Shown here one piece after another: positions 34,978 to 44,573 of a DNA stretch of 64,000 nucleotides. Source of the DNA: Clostridioides difficile (GTDB lineage: Bacteria; Bacillota; Clostridia; Peptostreptococcales; Peptostreptococcaceae); NCBI GenBank assembly GCA_024919175.1, contig CP103804.1, positions 3,224,001 to 3,288,000 of the forward strand, in the 5' to 3' direction. Within the stretch, counting starts at the first letter, position 1. Each line of letters opens with the position of its first letter. A model generated the notes under the pieces. That model had not been told where the DNA came from, did not search any database, and saw nothing but the letters and a program-made list of their open reading frames with translations. The translations under genes were made by a program, and so were the position numbers.

Positions 34978-37089
34978 TTATTTATTTTTATGCTCTGGTT
35001 TTGGTAAAAGAACTTTTCTAGATAAGTTAACTCTTCCTTTTTCATCTATTTCTGTAACTTTAACTTCAACTTCATCTCCTATATTTAATACATCTTCAAC
35101 CTTAGCAACTCTTTCATGAGCTATATGAGATATATGAAGTAATCCTTCTTTTCCTGGAAGTATTTCAATAAATGCTCCAAAATTCATTATTCTACTTACT
35201 TTACCTTTGTAAGTTTTTCCTACTTCTGGTTCAATAACTATATTATTTATAAGTTCTTGAGCTCTATTAATCATATCAATCTCAATACCTGATATGAATA
35301 CTTCTCCAGTTTGTTCAATATCTATCTTAACTCCAGTTTCATCTATTATCTTAGTTATTATCTTTCCACCAGGTCCTATTACATCCTTTATTTTGTCAGG
35401 ATTTATTTGCATTTTAACAATCTTAGGTGCATATGGTGAAAGCTCTGGTTTTGGTTGAGATATAGTTTTTCTCATTTCTCCTAGTATATGGATTCTACCT
35501 TTCTTAGCTTGTTTTAAAGCACGTTGTAGAACTTCTTTATCTATACCATCTATTTTTATATCCATTTGTATTGCAGTTATACCATGTTCTGTACCAGCCA
35601 CTTTAAAGTCCATATCTCCTAAGTGGTCTTCCATACCTTGTATATCTGAAAGTACTGCTACTTTACCATCATGCTTTATAAGTCCCATTGCTATACCTGC
35701 AACCATGTCTCTTATAGGTACACCTGCATCAAGTAGAGATAATGTTGAGCCACATACACTCGCTTGAGATGTAGAGCCATTTGAACTCAATACTTCAGAA
35801 ACTAATCTAATAGCATAAGGGAAGTCTTCTTGAGATGGTATCACTGGTAGTAAAGCTCTCTCAGCTAAAGCACCATGTCCTATTTCTCTTCTACCTGGAC
35901 CTCTTGATGGTCTAGCTTCTCCAACACTATATGCTGGGAAATTGTAGTGATGCATATATCTCTTGTTTTCTTCTTCATCTAATCCATCTAATTTTTGAAC
36001 ATCTCCTAAAGCACCTAAAGTAGCTACATTAAGTACTTGAGTTTGTCCTCTAGTAAATATAGCTGAACCATGAGCTCTAGGTATCATACCAGTTTCACAC
36101 CATATAGGTCTGATTTCTTCTAATTTTCTATTATCTGGTCTTACATTTTCATGTACTATAAGTTTTCTTACTTCTTCTTTTATTATATCTTGTAATACTT
36201 CCTCTATATCACCGATAAGTTCTTCAAAATTTTCAATAGTTTCTTCAAAATGAGCTAGAGTTTCTTCTTTAACTCTATCCATCTTTTCCATTCTTTCTAA
36301 TTTTTCAAAAGTTTGAACTGCATCCTTCATCTTAGCAGTTGCAAATTCACGAACCAATTGAGTTATTTCTTCTCCTGCATGATATAATTCGACAACAATT
36401 TTTTCTTTTCCAACTTCTGCAACTATACCATCTATAAATTCAACCACTTTTTTTATTTCTTGATGAGCAAATAAAATAGCATCAAGCATTATATCATCTG
36501 GAACTTCATCTGCTCCAGCTTCAACCATCATTATTGCTTCTTTTGTACCTGAAACAACTAGATGCATTGAACTTTTCTCTCTTTGCTCTGCGTTTGGATT
36601 TACAACAAACGCACCATCTACAAGACCAATACATACTGAACCTGTTGGCCCATTAAATGGTATATCTGATATAGAAAGTGCTATAGATGAACCTATCATT
36701 GCTACTATATCTGGTGTGCAGTCTTGATCTACTGATAAAACTGTTGCAACTACCTGAACATCATTTCTAAATCCTTTTGGAAATAATGGTCTTATTGGTC
36801 TATCTATCAATCTTGATGTAAGTATTGCTTTTTCTGAAGGTTTACCTTCTCTCTTTAAAAACCCTCCAGGTATTTTACCTACAGAGTATAATTTTTCTTC
36901 ATAATCTACACTTAAAGGGAAAAAGTCTATTCCGTCTCTAGGCTTAGCTGACTTAGTTGTATTTACCATTACCATACTATCGCTGTATCTAACTATACAG
37001 CTACCGTTAGTCATTTCACAAATTTTTCCTATTTCTACAGAAAGTTCTCTTCCTGCGAAATCCATTTTAAATATTTTATGTTCAAACAT
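34978..37089 (-). CDS. pnp: Polynucleotide phosphorylase
   Basis: A phosphate-dependent 3'-5' exoribonuclease and degradosome component. The 703-residue protein has two RNase PH domains (second from about 310, GRREIGHGALAERAL), an all-helical middle, then a C-terminal KH domain (VIGPGGKIITKIIDET) and S1 domain (GAFIEILPGKEGLLHIS). The ATG at 37089 (MFEHKIFKMDF) is preceded by GGAGG and fits the family; an upstream in-frame codon at 37167 would add 26 unrelated residues. It is apparently monocistronic, downstream of degV and rpsO. Confidence 0.97.
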   Translation of the reverse strand: MFEHKIFKMDFAGRELSVEIGKICEMTNGSCIVRYSDSMVMVNTTKSAKPRDGIDFFPLSVDYEEKLYSVGKIPGGFLKREGKPSEKAILTSRLIDRPIRPLFPKGFRNDVQVVATVLSVDQDCTPDIVAMIGSSIALSISDIPFNGPTGSVCIGLVDGAFVVNPNAEQREKSSMHLVVSGTKEAIMMVEAGADEVPDDIMLDAILFAHQEIKKVVEFIDGIVAEVGKEKIVVELYHAGEEITQLVREFATAKMKDAVQTFEKLERMEKMDRVKEETLAHFEETIENFEELIGDIEEVLQDIIKEEVRKLIVHENVRPDNRKLEEIRPIWCETGMIPRAHGSAIFTRGQTQVLNVATLGALGDVQKLDGLDEEENKRYMHHYNFPAYSVGEARPSRGPGRREIGHGALAERALLPVIPSQEDFPYAIRLVSEVLSSNGSTSQASVCGSTLSLLDAGVPIRDMVAGIAMGLIKHDGKVAVLSDIQGMEDHLGDMDFKVAGTEHGITAIQMDIKIDGIDKEVLQRALKQAKKGRIHILGEMRKTISQPKPELSPYAPKIVKMQINPDKIKDVIGPGGKIITKIIDETGVKIDIEQTGEVFISGIEIDMINRAQELINNIVIEPEVGKTYKGKVSRIMNFGAFIEILPGKEGLLHISHIAHERVAKVEDVLNIGDEVEVKVTEIDEKGRVNLSRKVLLPKPEHKNK

Positions 37090-37212
37090 TAATGCTTGTC
37101 CTCCTCTTATTAAAAACACGTATATCACTCTATTTACTATATTATCAAAAATACTATAAATTAACAATATAAAATTATCTTTGCCTATATATGCAATAAG
37201 CTTATATTACTG

Positions 37213-38058
37213 CTAATTAGAACAACTTATAGCCAATATATCCGGCCCTGTATGAGAGCAAATAGAAACTCCACCTCTAGTAAACAATACTCTTCTTGCT
37301 TTTATTCTTTTATTTACTTCTTCTTTTAATATTTCACAATCATGTAGATTATCTCCACAACCTATTGTTACTATTTTCCCTTCTAAAGACCCTTCATTCA
37401 TTTCTAAAATTATATCTACTAGTTTACTTGCTATATTTTTTACTCCTCTAACCTTATTTACTAACTTAGCTTCCCCATTATCAAAGAAAAATATAGGTTT
37501 TATATTCAACATATTTCCTATTAAAGCTGTTGCTACTGGAACCCTTCCACTTTGTTTTAAGAAATCAAGTGTATATGGAGCAAAAAGTAATCTTACACTA
37601 CTACGAATGTTTTCTAACTCATTTATTATTTCTTCAAACTCCAACCCTTCTTCAACAAGTTCACAGGCTCTTATAACATATTGCCCACTACCAAGTGATA
37701 AGTTTCGAGTATCAAATATATGTATTTTTTCTTTTTCGTTCATATCATTTTTAGCTATTACAGCACTTTGAAAAGTGCCTGAAGCATTTGATGCACCTGT
37801 TAAACAGATTATATGGTATCCTTCTTCTATCAACTTATCAAAGACTTCTTTAAACTCCATATATGTAGCTTGTGAAGTCTTAGGTATTTGTTTTATTTCT
37901 TTTACTTTCTTGTAAAACTCTTCTTTATCTATATCCACTCCTTCTATATATTCTCTATCATTAAAAATAACTGTAAGTGGAACTATTTCTATATAATCTT
38001 TCTCTGATATTTCATATGGAATATCGCACAAGCTATCACATACTAACTTTATTTTCAA
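37213..38058 (-). CDS. DegV-family fatty-acid-binding protein
   Basis: The 281-residue DegV protein has conserved TSQATYMEF and ITGASN-like lipid-head motifs (CLTGASNASGTFQSA). Members bind a fatty acid between two domains; some (FakB) hand it to the kinase FakA for phospholipid synthesis. FakA is not in this window, so the role as a FakB subunit is inferred. The gene stands alone between rpsO and pnp. Confidence 0.88.
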   Translation of the reverse strand: MKIKLVCDSLCDIPYEISEKDYIEIVPLTVIFNDREYIEGVDIDKEEFYKKVKEIKQIPKTSQATYMEFKEVFDKLIEEGYHIICLTGASNASGTFQSAVIAKNDMNEKEKIHIFDTRNLSLGSGQYVIRACELVEEGLEFEEIINELENIRSSVRLLFAPYTLDFLKQSGRVPVATALIGNMLNIKPIFFFDNGEAKLVNKVRGVKNIASKLVDIILEMNEGSLEGKIVTIGCGDNLHDCEILKEEVNKRIKARRVLFTRGGVSICSHTGPDILAISCSN

Positions 38059-38250
38059 AATAATATCCTCCTTATTCTAACTAAATGTTATAGTATAAAA
38101 TTTCTATGTTTATCTTGTCTTTCCTTTTTAATTGATTATGTATTTATATATTACCTTATATTCTTACCCAATATTATTCATTTTATAATTTTTTATAATG
38201 TATAAATTACTTTTATTATTAACTATTTTACTCTATAATAAATTAACTAT

Positions 38251-38283
38251 AAAAAAGCAGGTATACACTATACCTGCTTTTTT
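38251..38283 (-). terminator. rpsO terminator
   Basis: AAAAAAGCAGGTATA and TATACCTGCTTTTTT form a 15-bp stem around a 3-base loop (CAC). It lies just past the rpsO stop. Confidence 0.93.
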
Positions 38284-38296
38284 ATAAAGAATGAAA

Positions 38297-38554
38297 TTAC
38301 TTTCTTAATCCTAATTTAGCTATTAATGCTCTATATCCTTCAAGATCTTTTTCTTTTAAGTAAGCTAATAAGTTTCTTCTTCTACCAACCATTTTTAATA
38401 GTCCTCTTCTTGAATGGTGGTCTTTCTTATGAGTTTTTAAATGTCCATTTAAGTCATTTATTCTAGCTGTTAATAAAGCTATTTGTACTTCTGGAGAACC
38501 AGTATCTCCTTCAACTCTTCCATATTCTTTGATTATTTCTGTTTTGTTTATCAT
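38297..38554 (-). CDS. rpsO: 30S ribosomal protein S15
   Basis: The 85-residue S15 binds the central domain of 16S rRNA early in 30S assembly. The family signature GDTGSPEVQIALLTARI and LNGHLKTHKKDHHSRRGLL are clear. GGAGG lies 7-8 bases before the ATG. It has its own leader (see 38575-38642) and terminator. S15 often represses its own mRNA in bacteria. Confidence 0.98.
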   Translation of the reverse strand: MINKTEIIKEYGRVEGDTGSPEVQIALLTARINDLNGHLKTHKKDHHSRRGLLKMVGRRRNLLAYLKEKDLEGYRALIAKLGLRK

Positions 38555-38574
38555 TTAGATTACCTCCGTATTTT

Positions 38575-38642
38575 TTTAGAAACGCCTATTACTAAGCATT
38601 GATTGGAGTATTCAAAAGCTGAGTAACGGTTATTTTCCTTAA
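38575..38642 (-). promoter_or_regulatory. Candidate structured leader of rpsO mRNA
   Basis: On the minus strand, CCGTTACTCAGC is followed about 25 bases later by GCTTAGTAATAGG. These can pair (AGC/GCT and TTACT/AGTAA, with small internal loops) upstream of the rpsO SD. S15 leaders that bind S15 are known in several phyla with varied structures, so this is plausible but untested. Confidence 0.35.
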
Positions 38643-38657
38643 TCATTTTATCATACA

Positions 38658-39587
38658 TTACCTGTTTTTGCAAACATAGTTTTCATATACATAGTTTGTG
38701 TCATTAGACAATTGATTTTTTAAGTCATCTATTGAGTTAAATTTTCTCTCATCCCTTATTCTTTCCAAAAATTCAACAATTATATTTTCACCATAAATAT
38801 CTCTGTCAAATTCTAAAATGTTTGTTTCAATAGACAAAGATTTTCCATTAACTGTTGGATTATAACCTACATTTGTAGCACCAAAATAAACCTCATCTCC
38901 AATATGTACAATAGAAGAATATATACCTCTCTTTGGAACGAGCATATTATTCTTAAGGTCAATATTTGCTGTTGGGAATCCAATAGTTCTTCCAAGGTGC
39001 TTAGAATGTATAACACAACCTTCTAACCTGTAATTACGACCTAAATACTCTTTGACATTAGTCATATCACCTTGGGATACTAAACTTCTAATATAAGTAC
39101 TACTCACTCTTACATCATTTATTTTGATTGGTTTTATTATTTCTACCTCAAAACCAAATTCATCTTCTAAGCTTTTTAATAGATTAACATTCCCTTCTTT
39201 AGCTCTCGCAAACGTAAAGTCATGTCCAATCACTATTTTTTTAGCCTTTAATTTTCTTACTAGTATCTCCTCTACAAAATCCTTTGCAGGTATTTTAGTC
39301 ATATACTCATCAAATGGTATTATTACAACTATATCTATTCCCAATTCTTCTAATAATTTTATTTTGTCCTCATTACTTATAATATTTTTTGTTGAGTTTG
39401 GTCTAAAGTAGTTTACAGGATGATTTGCAAATGTAAATACAATACTCTGTATATTTTCTTTTTTTGCATATTCAACTGCTTTTTTTATAAGAACTTGATG
39501 TCCTTTGTGTATGCCATCAAAATTCCCTATGGTAATGACACTTTCTTTTATGTTTGCTATTTCTGCTATAGATTTTATAATCACCAT
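38658..39587 (-). CDS. ribF: Bifunctional riboflavin kinase / FAD synthetase
   Basis: Makes FMN then FAD. The 309-residue protein has an N-terminal nucleotidyltransferase domain (ITIGNFDGIHKGHQ; second motif VSSTYIRSLVSQG) and a C-terminal riboflavin kinase domain (LGRTIGFPTANI; GVYNPTVNG-like GYNPTVNGK). No FMN riboswitch lies upstream. It follows truB in the usual infB-rbfA-truB-ribF-rpsO order, but a terminator (39654-39696) separates them here. Confidence 0.95.
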   Translation of the reverse strand: MVIIKSIAEIANIKESVITIGNFDGIHKGHQVLIKKAVEYAKKENIQSIVFTFANHPVNYFRPNSTKNIISNEDKIKLLEELGIDIVVIIPFDEYMTKIPAKDFVEEILVRKLKAKKIVIGHDFTFARAKEGNVNLLKSLEDEFGFEVEIIKPIKINDVRVSSTYIRSLVSQGDMTNVKEYLGRNYRLEGCVIHSKHLGRTIGFPTANIDLKNNMLVPKRGIYSSIVHIGDEVYFGATNVGYNPTVNGKSLSIETNILEFDRDIYGENIIVEFLERIRDERKFNSIDDLKNQLSNDTNYVYENYVCKNR

Positions 39588-39653
39588 AATAAATTTTCCC
39601 CGCTAAAATTATAATTTACTCTTAACTTATTCACAAACTATTATAGCATAAGT

Positions 39654-39696
39654 AAAAGAGATAGACTATAGAAGTTATTATAGTACTATCTCTTTT
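39654..39696 (-). terminator. Terminator after truB
   Basis: AAAAGAGATAG (39654-39664) pairs with CTATCTCTTTT (39686-39696), extended inward by ACTATA/TATAGT with one bulged A. The minus strand exits into TTTTACTTATG. It ends the nusA-infB operon ahead of ribF. Confidence 0.8.
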
Positions 39697-39717
39697 GGTT
39701 TTTTTCAAATACATTGA

Positions 39718-40623
39718 TTATATAAACATCTTATCACTTTTAACACTTATTGTATTATTATGTTTTGATAATTTTCCTAATCCCAAGAAGTCATCTTTAC
39801 TGTATACTCTTACAAATTCATCCTCTTTACTGAGATTATTCTTTAAAAATCTCTTATCATCTATTGAACCACCATTACTATAATATTTTATAGCATTAGG
39901 GTTTAATACAATATAATTAAACGAATCCAATACATAATCTATATCATATAAGTGTTTATCCAAAGTTTCATTTGCATAAAATAATTCTAATTCTTCTAGT
40001 GTTATTGAATTTTCCAAGTTAAATTTGCCAGAAGATGTTCTATTTAAAAACGACATATGTCCTCCACACCCTAGATGTTCGCCTATATCATGGCAAATGC
40101 TTCTCACATAAGTCCCTTTAGAACATTCAACATAAAACATTACTTTATTACCTTTTATACTAAGGATTTTTATATCTTTTATGTTTATTTTTCTAGTTTT
40201 TAAGGTAATCTCAGAGCCTCTACCACTTCTCACTAAATCACACATTCTCTTTCCATTTACTTTTAAAGCTGAGTAAATTGGAGGAAGTTGATCTATTTCA
40301 CCTTTTTGTGTATCAAAAGCTCTTTCTATATCTTCATTACTTAACTTAAAATCATCAATTTTTTTTATAATTTCGCCAGACGAATCATAGGTATCTGTAC
40401 TTATACCTAAAGTAAGCTCACATATATACGATTTATCTTTGTTTAAAATAAGTTCACATACTTTTGTAGCTTTTCCTATACATATTGGTAAAACACCTGA
40501 TGCATCTGGGTCAAGAGTACCCGTATGCCCAACTTTTTTTATATTTAAAATCTTTCTTACCCTACTTACAACATCATGAGATGTCATTCCTGTAGGTTTC
40601 AATATATTTATAATCTTATTCAT
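39718..40623 (-). CDS. truB: tRNA pseudouridine-55 synthase
   Basis: Converts U55 to pseudouridine in the T-loop of tRNAs. The 301-residue protein has the catalytic Asp in VGHTGTLDPDASGVLP, the KSYIC motif and the RSGRGSEI loop; the N-terminal KPTGMTSHDVV is typical. It follows nrnA by 12 bases and is the last gene of the rimP-nusA-infB operon as it appears here. Confidence 0.96.
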   Translation of the reverse strand: MNKIINILKPTGMTSHDVVSRVRKILNIKKVGHTGTLDPDASGVLPICIGKATKVCELILNKDKSYICELTLGISTDTYDSSGEIIKKIDDFKLSNEDIERAFDTQKGEIDQLPPIYSALKVNGKRMCDLVRSGRGSEITLKTRKINIKDIKILSIKGNKVMFYVECSKGTYVRSICHDIGEHLGCGGHMSFLNRTSSGKFNLENSITLEELELFYANETLDKHLYDIDYVLDSFNYIVLNPNAIKYYSNGGSIDDKRFLKNNLSKEDEFVRVYSKDDFLGLGKLSKHNNTISVKSDKMFI

Positions 40624-40635
40624 TTTATTGTCACC

Positions 40636-41610
40636 TTAAATTGATTTTAACACTGCCTCTAATACCATTTTTTTAGCATTATCAATACTATCTTTGATAG
40701 TACATCCAGCAGCTCTTATATGACCACCGCCACCAAATACTTTAGCTATTTCACTTACATCAACATAATTTTTTGACCTAAAACTCACTTTAATTTCATT
40801 TTGTTTTTTTTCTTTAAATAAAATACCAACTTCAATATCTTTTATATCTCTAGTATATGTTGTTATACCATCAACATCATTGAAACTCATGTTGTTCCTA
40901 TTCATCATATCCTGAGTTAAAACTATACTAGATACCTTTGAATCAAATATCTCCAAAGATTTCAAAGCTTCACCTAATAATTTGTAATAATCAGAAGAAT
41001 TACTTTGATATATATTTTGTATTATAGTATTTTTTTCTGCACCTAAAACAAGTAAATTCTTTGCCATTTCAAAACTACTTGCATGCACATTTGAATAGGA
41101 AAAATTTCCAGTATCAGTTACAAGACCTGTATATAAACATGTTGCTATGTCTTTATTTATAATCTTAAAGTCCTTTATTTCTTGAAATCTAACCAATAAA
41201 TTATAAACTAACTCACAGGTAGAAGATGCATCAATATCTACATAGTTTAAATCTCCATATGAATCATTACTAGCGTGATGGTCAATACAGATTACTTTTG
41301 ATGCATTATTTTTGATTTCATCACTTACACATATTCTCATCGTATCTCCACAATCAAGTGCAATTAGAGAATATTTATTTATATCAAATTCATGAGACTT
41401 ATAAATTTTTATACCTTCAACTAAAAACCTTAAATTCAATGGAGCTTCATCATCAAGTACATAATATACATTTTTCCCTAAGCTTTTTAGTGTATAATAC
41501 ATTGAAAGCGTAGAACCAATATTATCTCCATCTGGACTAATATGAGAGGTAACTATAAAATAGTCACCCTCATATATATAATTTATAATACTATCAATAC
41601 TATTCATCAT
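40636..41610 (-). CDS. nrnA: DHH/DHHA1 phosphoesterase NrnA (nanoRNase / pAp phosphatase)
   Basis: Degrades 2-5 nt RNAs and 3'-phosphoadenosine 5'-phosphate. The 324-residue protein has the metal-binding motifs TSHISPDGDNIGS, ALDCGDTMR, IDHHASND (DHH) and the DHHA1 substrate motif FGGGGHIRAAG. The ATG at 41610 has GAGGAT seven bases upstream; in-frame ATGs up to 41646 are possible. It overlaps the rbfA end by 11 bases, so it is coupled. nrnA is also conserved beside rbfA and truB in other Firmicutes. Confidence 0.92.
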   Translation of the reverse strand: MMNSIDSIINYIYEGDYFIVTSHISPDGDNIGSTLSMYYTLKSLGKNVYYVLDDEAPLNLRFLVEGIKIYKSHEFDINKYSLIALDCGDTMRICVSDEIKNNASKVICIDHHASNDSYGDLNYVDIDASSTCELVYNLLVRFQEIKDFKIINKDIATCLYTGLVTDTGNFSYSNVHASSFEMAKNLLVLGAEKNTIIQNIYQSNSSDYYKLLGEALKSLEIFDSKVSSIVLTQDMMNRNNMSFNDVDGITTYTRDIKDIEVGILFKEKKQNEIKVSFRSKNYVDVSEIAKVFGGGGHIRAAGCTIKDSIDNAKKMVLEAVLKSI

Positions 41611-41980
41611 AATTTTCATCCTCATTTTTTTGAGTGTTTTTTTCATTTACTCTCTTTATAAGGCTATCCATATACATTCCTTTTTCTATTGAATCATCAA
41701 TTTTAAATATTATCTCAGGAATATATCTAAGTTTTATATTTTTTCCTACTTCTCTTCTTATATAACCTCCAGCACTCTTAAGTCCTGCTAATGTGGATTC
41801 TTCATCTCCACCTAGAATACTTACATATACATAAGCATATCTTAGGTCATTTGTAACTTCTACATCAGTTACACTTACCAAAGATGTTATTCTAGGGTCT
41901 TTTACTCCATTTATAAGCATAGTGCTTACTACTTTTCTTATTTCTTCTGCAATTCTTCTTGTTCTATTATATGATGCCAT
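41600..41980 (-). CDS. rbfA: Ribosome-binding factor A
   Basis: Helps late maturation of the 30S subunit and cold adaptation. The 126-residue protein has the KH-like core (ITSLVSVTDVEVTNDLRYA, YVSILG) and ends in a charged Asn/Glu-rich tail. It is 42 bases downstream of infB and overlaps nrnA. Confidence 0.95.
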   Translation of the reverse strand: MASYNRTRRIAEEIRKVVSTMLINGVKDPRITSLVSVTDVEVTNDLRYAYVYVSILGGDEESTLAGLKSAGGYIRREVGKNIKLRYIPEIIFKIDDSIEKGMYMDSLIKRVNEKNTQKNEDENYDE

Positions 41981-42022
41981 ACCATCGACCTTCTTTACTA
42001 ACTGATTTTCTTTGATACGAAT

Positions 42023-43963
42023 TTATAATTTTCTTTCTACTTCTTTAGTTATATAAGCTTCTACTATATCGCCTTCTTTTATGTCATTATAGTTTACAAA
42101 ACTCATACCACATTCGTATCCAGAATTAACTTCTTTTACATCATCTTTAAATCTCTTAAGTGCTGCAAGCTCACCTTCATGTATTATTATACTATCTCTA
42201 ACTAATCTTACTTTACAGTTTCTAAATATTTTACCATTAGTTACATAACATCCAGCTACTGTTCCAATACCAGATATTTTATATATCTCTCTTATTTCAG
42301 CTTTTCCTGTTTCTTCATCAACATATTCAGGGTCTAACATACCAGTCATAGCAGCTTGTATATCTTCTATGGCTTTGTATATTATAGTATATGTTCTTAT
42401 ATCAACATTTTCCTTTTCTCCTAGAGATTCTGCACCTGGAACTGGTCTTACATTGAATCCTATTATTATTGCATTAGAAGCTGCTGCAAGTAATATATCT
42501 GATTCTGTTACAGCTCCAACACCTCCATGTATTACTTTAACTTGTACTTCTTCATTTGATAATTTTTCTAAAGATTGTTTAACTGCTTGTACTGAACCTT
42601 GTACATCTGCTTTTATAACTATGTTAAGGTCTTTTATAGCACCTTCACTCATTTGACTAAATAAAGCATCTAGTGATAATCTTTGAGTTGATTTTAGCAT
42701 CTCATCTCTAACTAATTGTTGTCTTCTTGCTGCTACACTTCTAGCAATTTTATCTGTTGGAACCTCAACAAATTGGTCTCCACCTTGTGGAACTTCTGAT
42801 AGACCTAATATTTCCACAGCTGTAGATGGACCTGCTGTTTTTACTCTTTTTCCTTTTGCATTTATCATTGCTCTAACTTTACCACATGCAACACCTGCAA
42901 CGATTGGGTCACCTACTGTTAGAGTACCACCTTGAACAAGTACTGTTGCAACTGGACCTCTTCCTTTATCAAGCTCAGCTTCTATAACAGTTCCTACTGC
43001 TCTTTTATTTGGATTTGCTCTTAATTCTTCTATTTCAGCAACCAACAATACCATTTCTAAAAGTGTATCTATTCCTTCTTTTTTCTTAGCTGATACTGGA
43101 ACTGCAATTACTTCTCCACCCCAGTCTTCAACTAATAATCCTTGGTCTGCTAATTCTTGTTTAACTTTATCTGGGTTTGCACCTGGTTTATCTATTTTAT
43201 TTATAGCAACTATTAAAGGTACTCCTGCTGCTTTAACATGGTTTATTGCTTCTACTGTTTGAGGCATTATACCATCATCTGCTGCAACAACTAATATTGC
43301 TATATCTGTAACTTGTGCTCCTCTTGCTCTCATTGATGTGAAAGCCTCATGTCCTGGTGTATCTAAAAATACTATTTTTTGTTCATTAATTTTAACTTCT
43401 GAAGCACCTATATGCTGAGTTATTCCTCCAGCTTCACCTGAAATTACGTCAGTTTTTCTTATTGCATCTAGTAAAGATGTTTTACCATGGTCAACATGTC
43501 CCATAACTGTAACAACTGGTGGTCTAGGTTTTAAATCCTCTTCATTATCTTCTTCAATTTCCATTAAAGCTTCTATTTCTAAAGCTTCTGTATCATCACT
43601 TTCTGCTACTGTTAATTCAAATCCATATTCTTTGGCAGCTAAAGCAGCAATCTCAAAATTTATCTCTTGATTTATTGTTGCCATAGTTCCCATTTTCATA
43701 AGCTTCATAATTATTTCTGATGGAGATTTATCTAATTTAGTTGCTAATACTTGTACTGTCAACTGTCCATCTATTTCTATAACATTTTCACTTTCTTGAG
43801 AAGAATCTTCACCTAACACTTCAAGTGCTAATTCTAATGCTTCACCTTCTAATACTGAATCTTTGTCAGTTACATTTATATCTAATTCAGCTAACTTATT
43901 TATAAGCTCTTCATTTGATATATTTAATTTTTCTGCTATTTGGTATACTCTTGTTTTTGACAC
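42023..43963 (-). CDS. infB: Translation initiation factor IF-2
   Basis: The GTPase that brings initiator tRNA to the 30S subunit. The 646-residue form is short, with a reduced N-terminal linker. G1 is GHVDHGKTSLLDAI, followed by DTPGHEAF and NKIDKP (G3 and G4); domains II-IV follow. The start is GTG, with a GGGGGTG SD. It sits between the ylxQ and rbfA genes, as in Bacillus. Confidence 0.97.
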   Translation of the reverse strand: MSKTRVYQIAEKLNISNEELINKLAELDINVTDKDSVLEGEALELALEVLGEDSSQESENVIEIDGQLTVQVLATKLDKSPSEIIMKLMKMGTMATINQEINFEIAALAAKEYGFELTVAESDDTEALEIEALMEIEEDNEEDLKPRPPVVTVMGHVDHGKTSLLDAIRKTDVISGEAGGITQHIGASEVKINEQKIVFLDTPGHEAFTSMRARGAQVTDIAILVVAADDGIMPQTVEAINHVKAAGVPLIVAINKIDKPGANPDKVKQELADQGLLVEDWGGEVIAVPVSAKKKEGIDTLLEMVLLVAEIEELRANPNKRAVGTVIEAELDKGRGPVATVLVQGGTLTVGDPIVAGVACGKVRAMINAKGKRVKTAGPSTAVEILGLSEVPQGGDQFVEVPTDKIARSVAARRQQLVRDEMLKSTQRLSLDALFSQMSEGAIKDLNIVIKADVQGSVQAVKQSLEKLSNEEVQVKVIHGGVGAVTESDILLAAASNAIIIGFNVRPVPGAESLGEKENVDIRTYTIIYKAIEDIQAAMTGMLDPEYVDEETGKAEIREIYKISGIGTVAGCYVTNGKIFRNCKVRLVRDSIIIHEGELAALKRFKDDVKEVNSGYECGMSFVNYNDIKEGDIVEAYITKEVERKL

Positions 43964-43984
43964 AAGATCACCCCCTATTTTATT

Positions 43985-44296
43985 TTAAATTTCTATTAGT
44001 TCAATTATCTTTTTAGAAAAATTTTCATCTTTTATTCCTACGACTGCTCTTGGAGACTTTCCTATTGCAAATCCTATTTCATCTTTTGTTGAAAAAAATA
44101 GATATGGAATATTTCTAAAAGTTGATTTATCTTTAAAAAGTTTTTTTGTGTTATTTGATGCATCTTCTGCAATTAAAATTAATTTTACTTTTCCTTTTTT
44201 TAATTCAAGCAAAGTTGAATCATCACCAGACACTATTTTCCCTGCACGAGTTGCGAGTCCTAAGAACGAGTGTATCTTTTCTTTATTGTTTTTCAT
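43985..44296 (-). CDS. L7Ae-family ribosomal/RNA-binding protein YlxQ
   Basis: The 103-residue L7Ae/L30e-fold protein (FLGLATRAGKIVSGDDSTL, LILIAEDASNNTKK) is the YlxQ family, which binds kink-turn-type RNA. Its cellular role is not settled. It overlaps rnpM by 14 bases and precedes infB. Confidence 0.9.
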   Translation of the reverse strand: MKNNKEKIHSFLGLATRAGKIVSGDDSTLLELKKGKVKLILIAEDASNNTKKLFKDKSTFRNIPYLFFSTKDEIGFAIGKSPRAVVGIKDENFSKKIIELIEI

Positions 44297-44567
44297 ATTC
44301 TTCTAACTCCATAAGTAGATTATCATAGACTTCATCAGGAACATCAATCTTGAAAGCTTTATTTAATGCTTTGCTCTTTATAGCTTTTTTTAGACATTCA
44401 GAGCTTTTACATACATATGCTCCTCTTCCATTAGCTCTTCCTGTTGGGTCTAAAAATATTTTTCCTTCTTTATTTTTAACTATTCTTATAAGCTCTTTTT
44501 TAGAGTCTCTATCTTGACATGCTATGCATTTTCTTTGAGGCACTTTTTTTACTTTTTTCAAAGCCAT
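44283..44567 (-). CDS. rnpM: YlxR-family RNA-binding protein RnpM
   Basis: The 94-residue YlxR protein has the conserved PQRKCIACQDRDSK start and GRGAYVCKSSECL. B. subtilis YlxR (RnpM) binds RNase P RNA and modulates its activity. It starts 6 bases after nusA and overlaps ylxQ. Confidence 0.92.
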   Translation of the reverse strand: MALKKVKKVPQRKCIACQDRDSKKELIRIVKNKEGKIFLDPTGRANGRGAYVCKSSECLKKAIKSKALNKAFKIDVPDEVYDNLLMELEEYEKQ

Positions 44568-44573
44568 CCCTCC

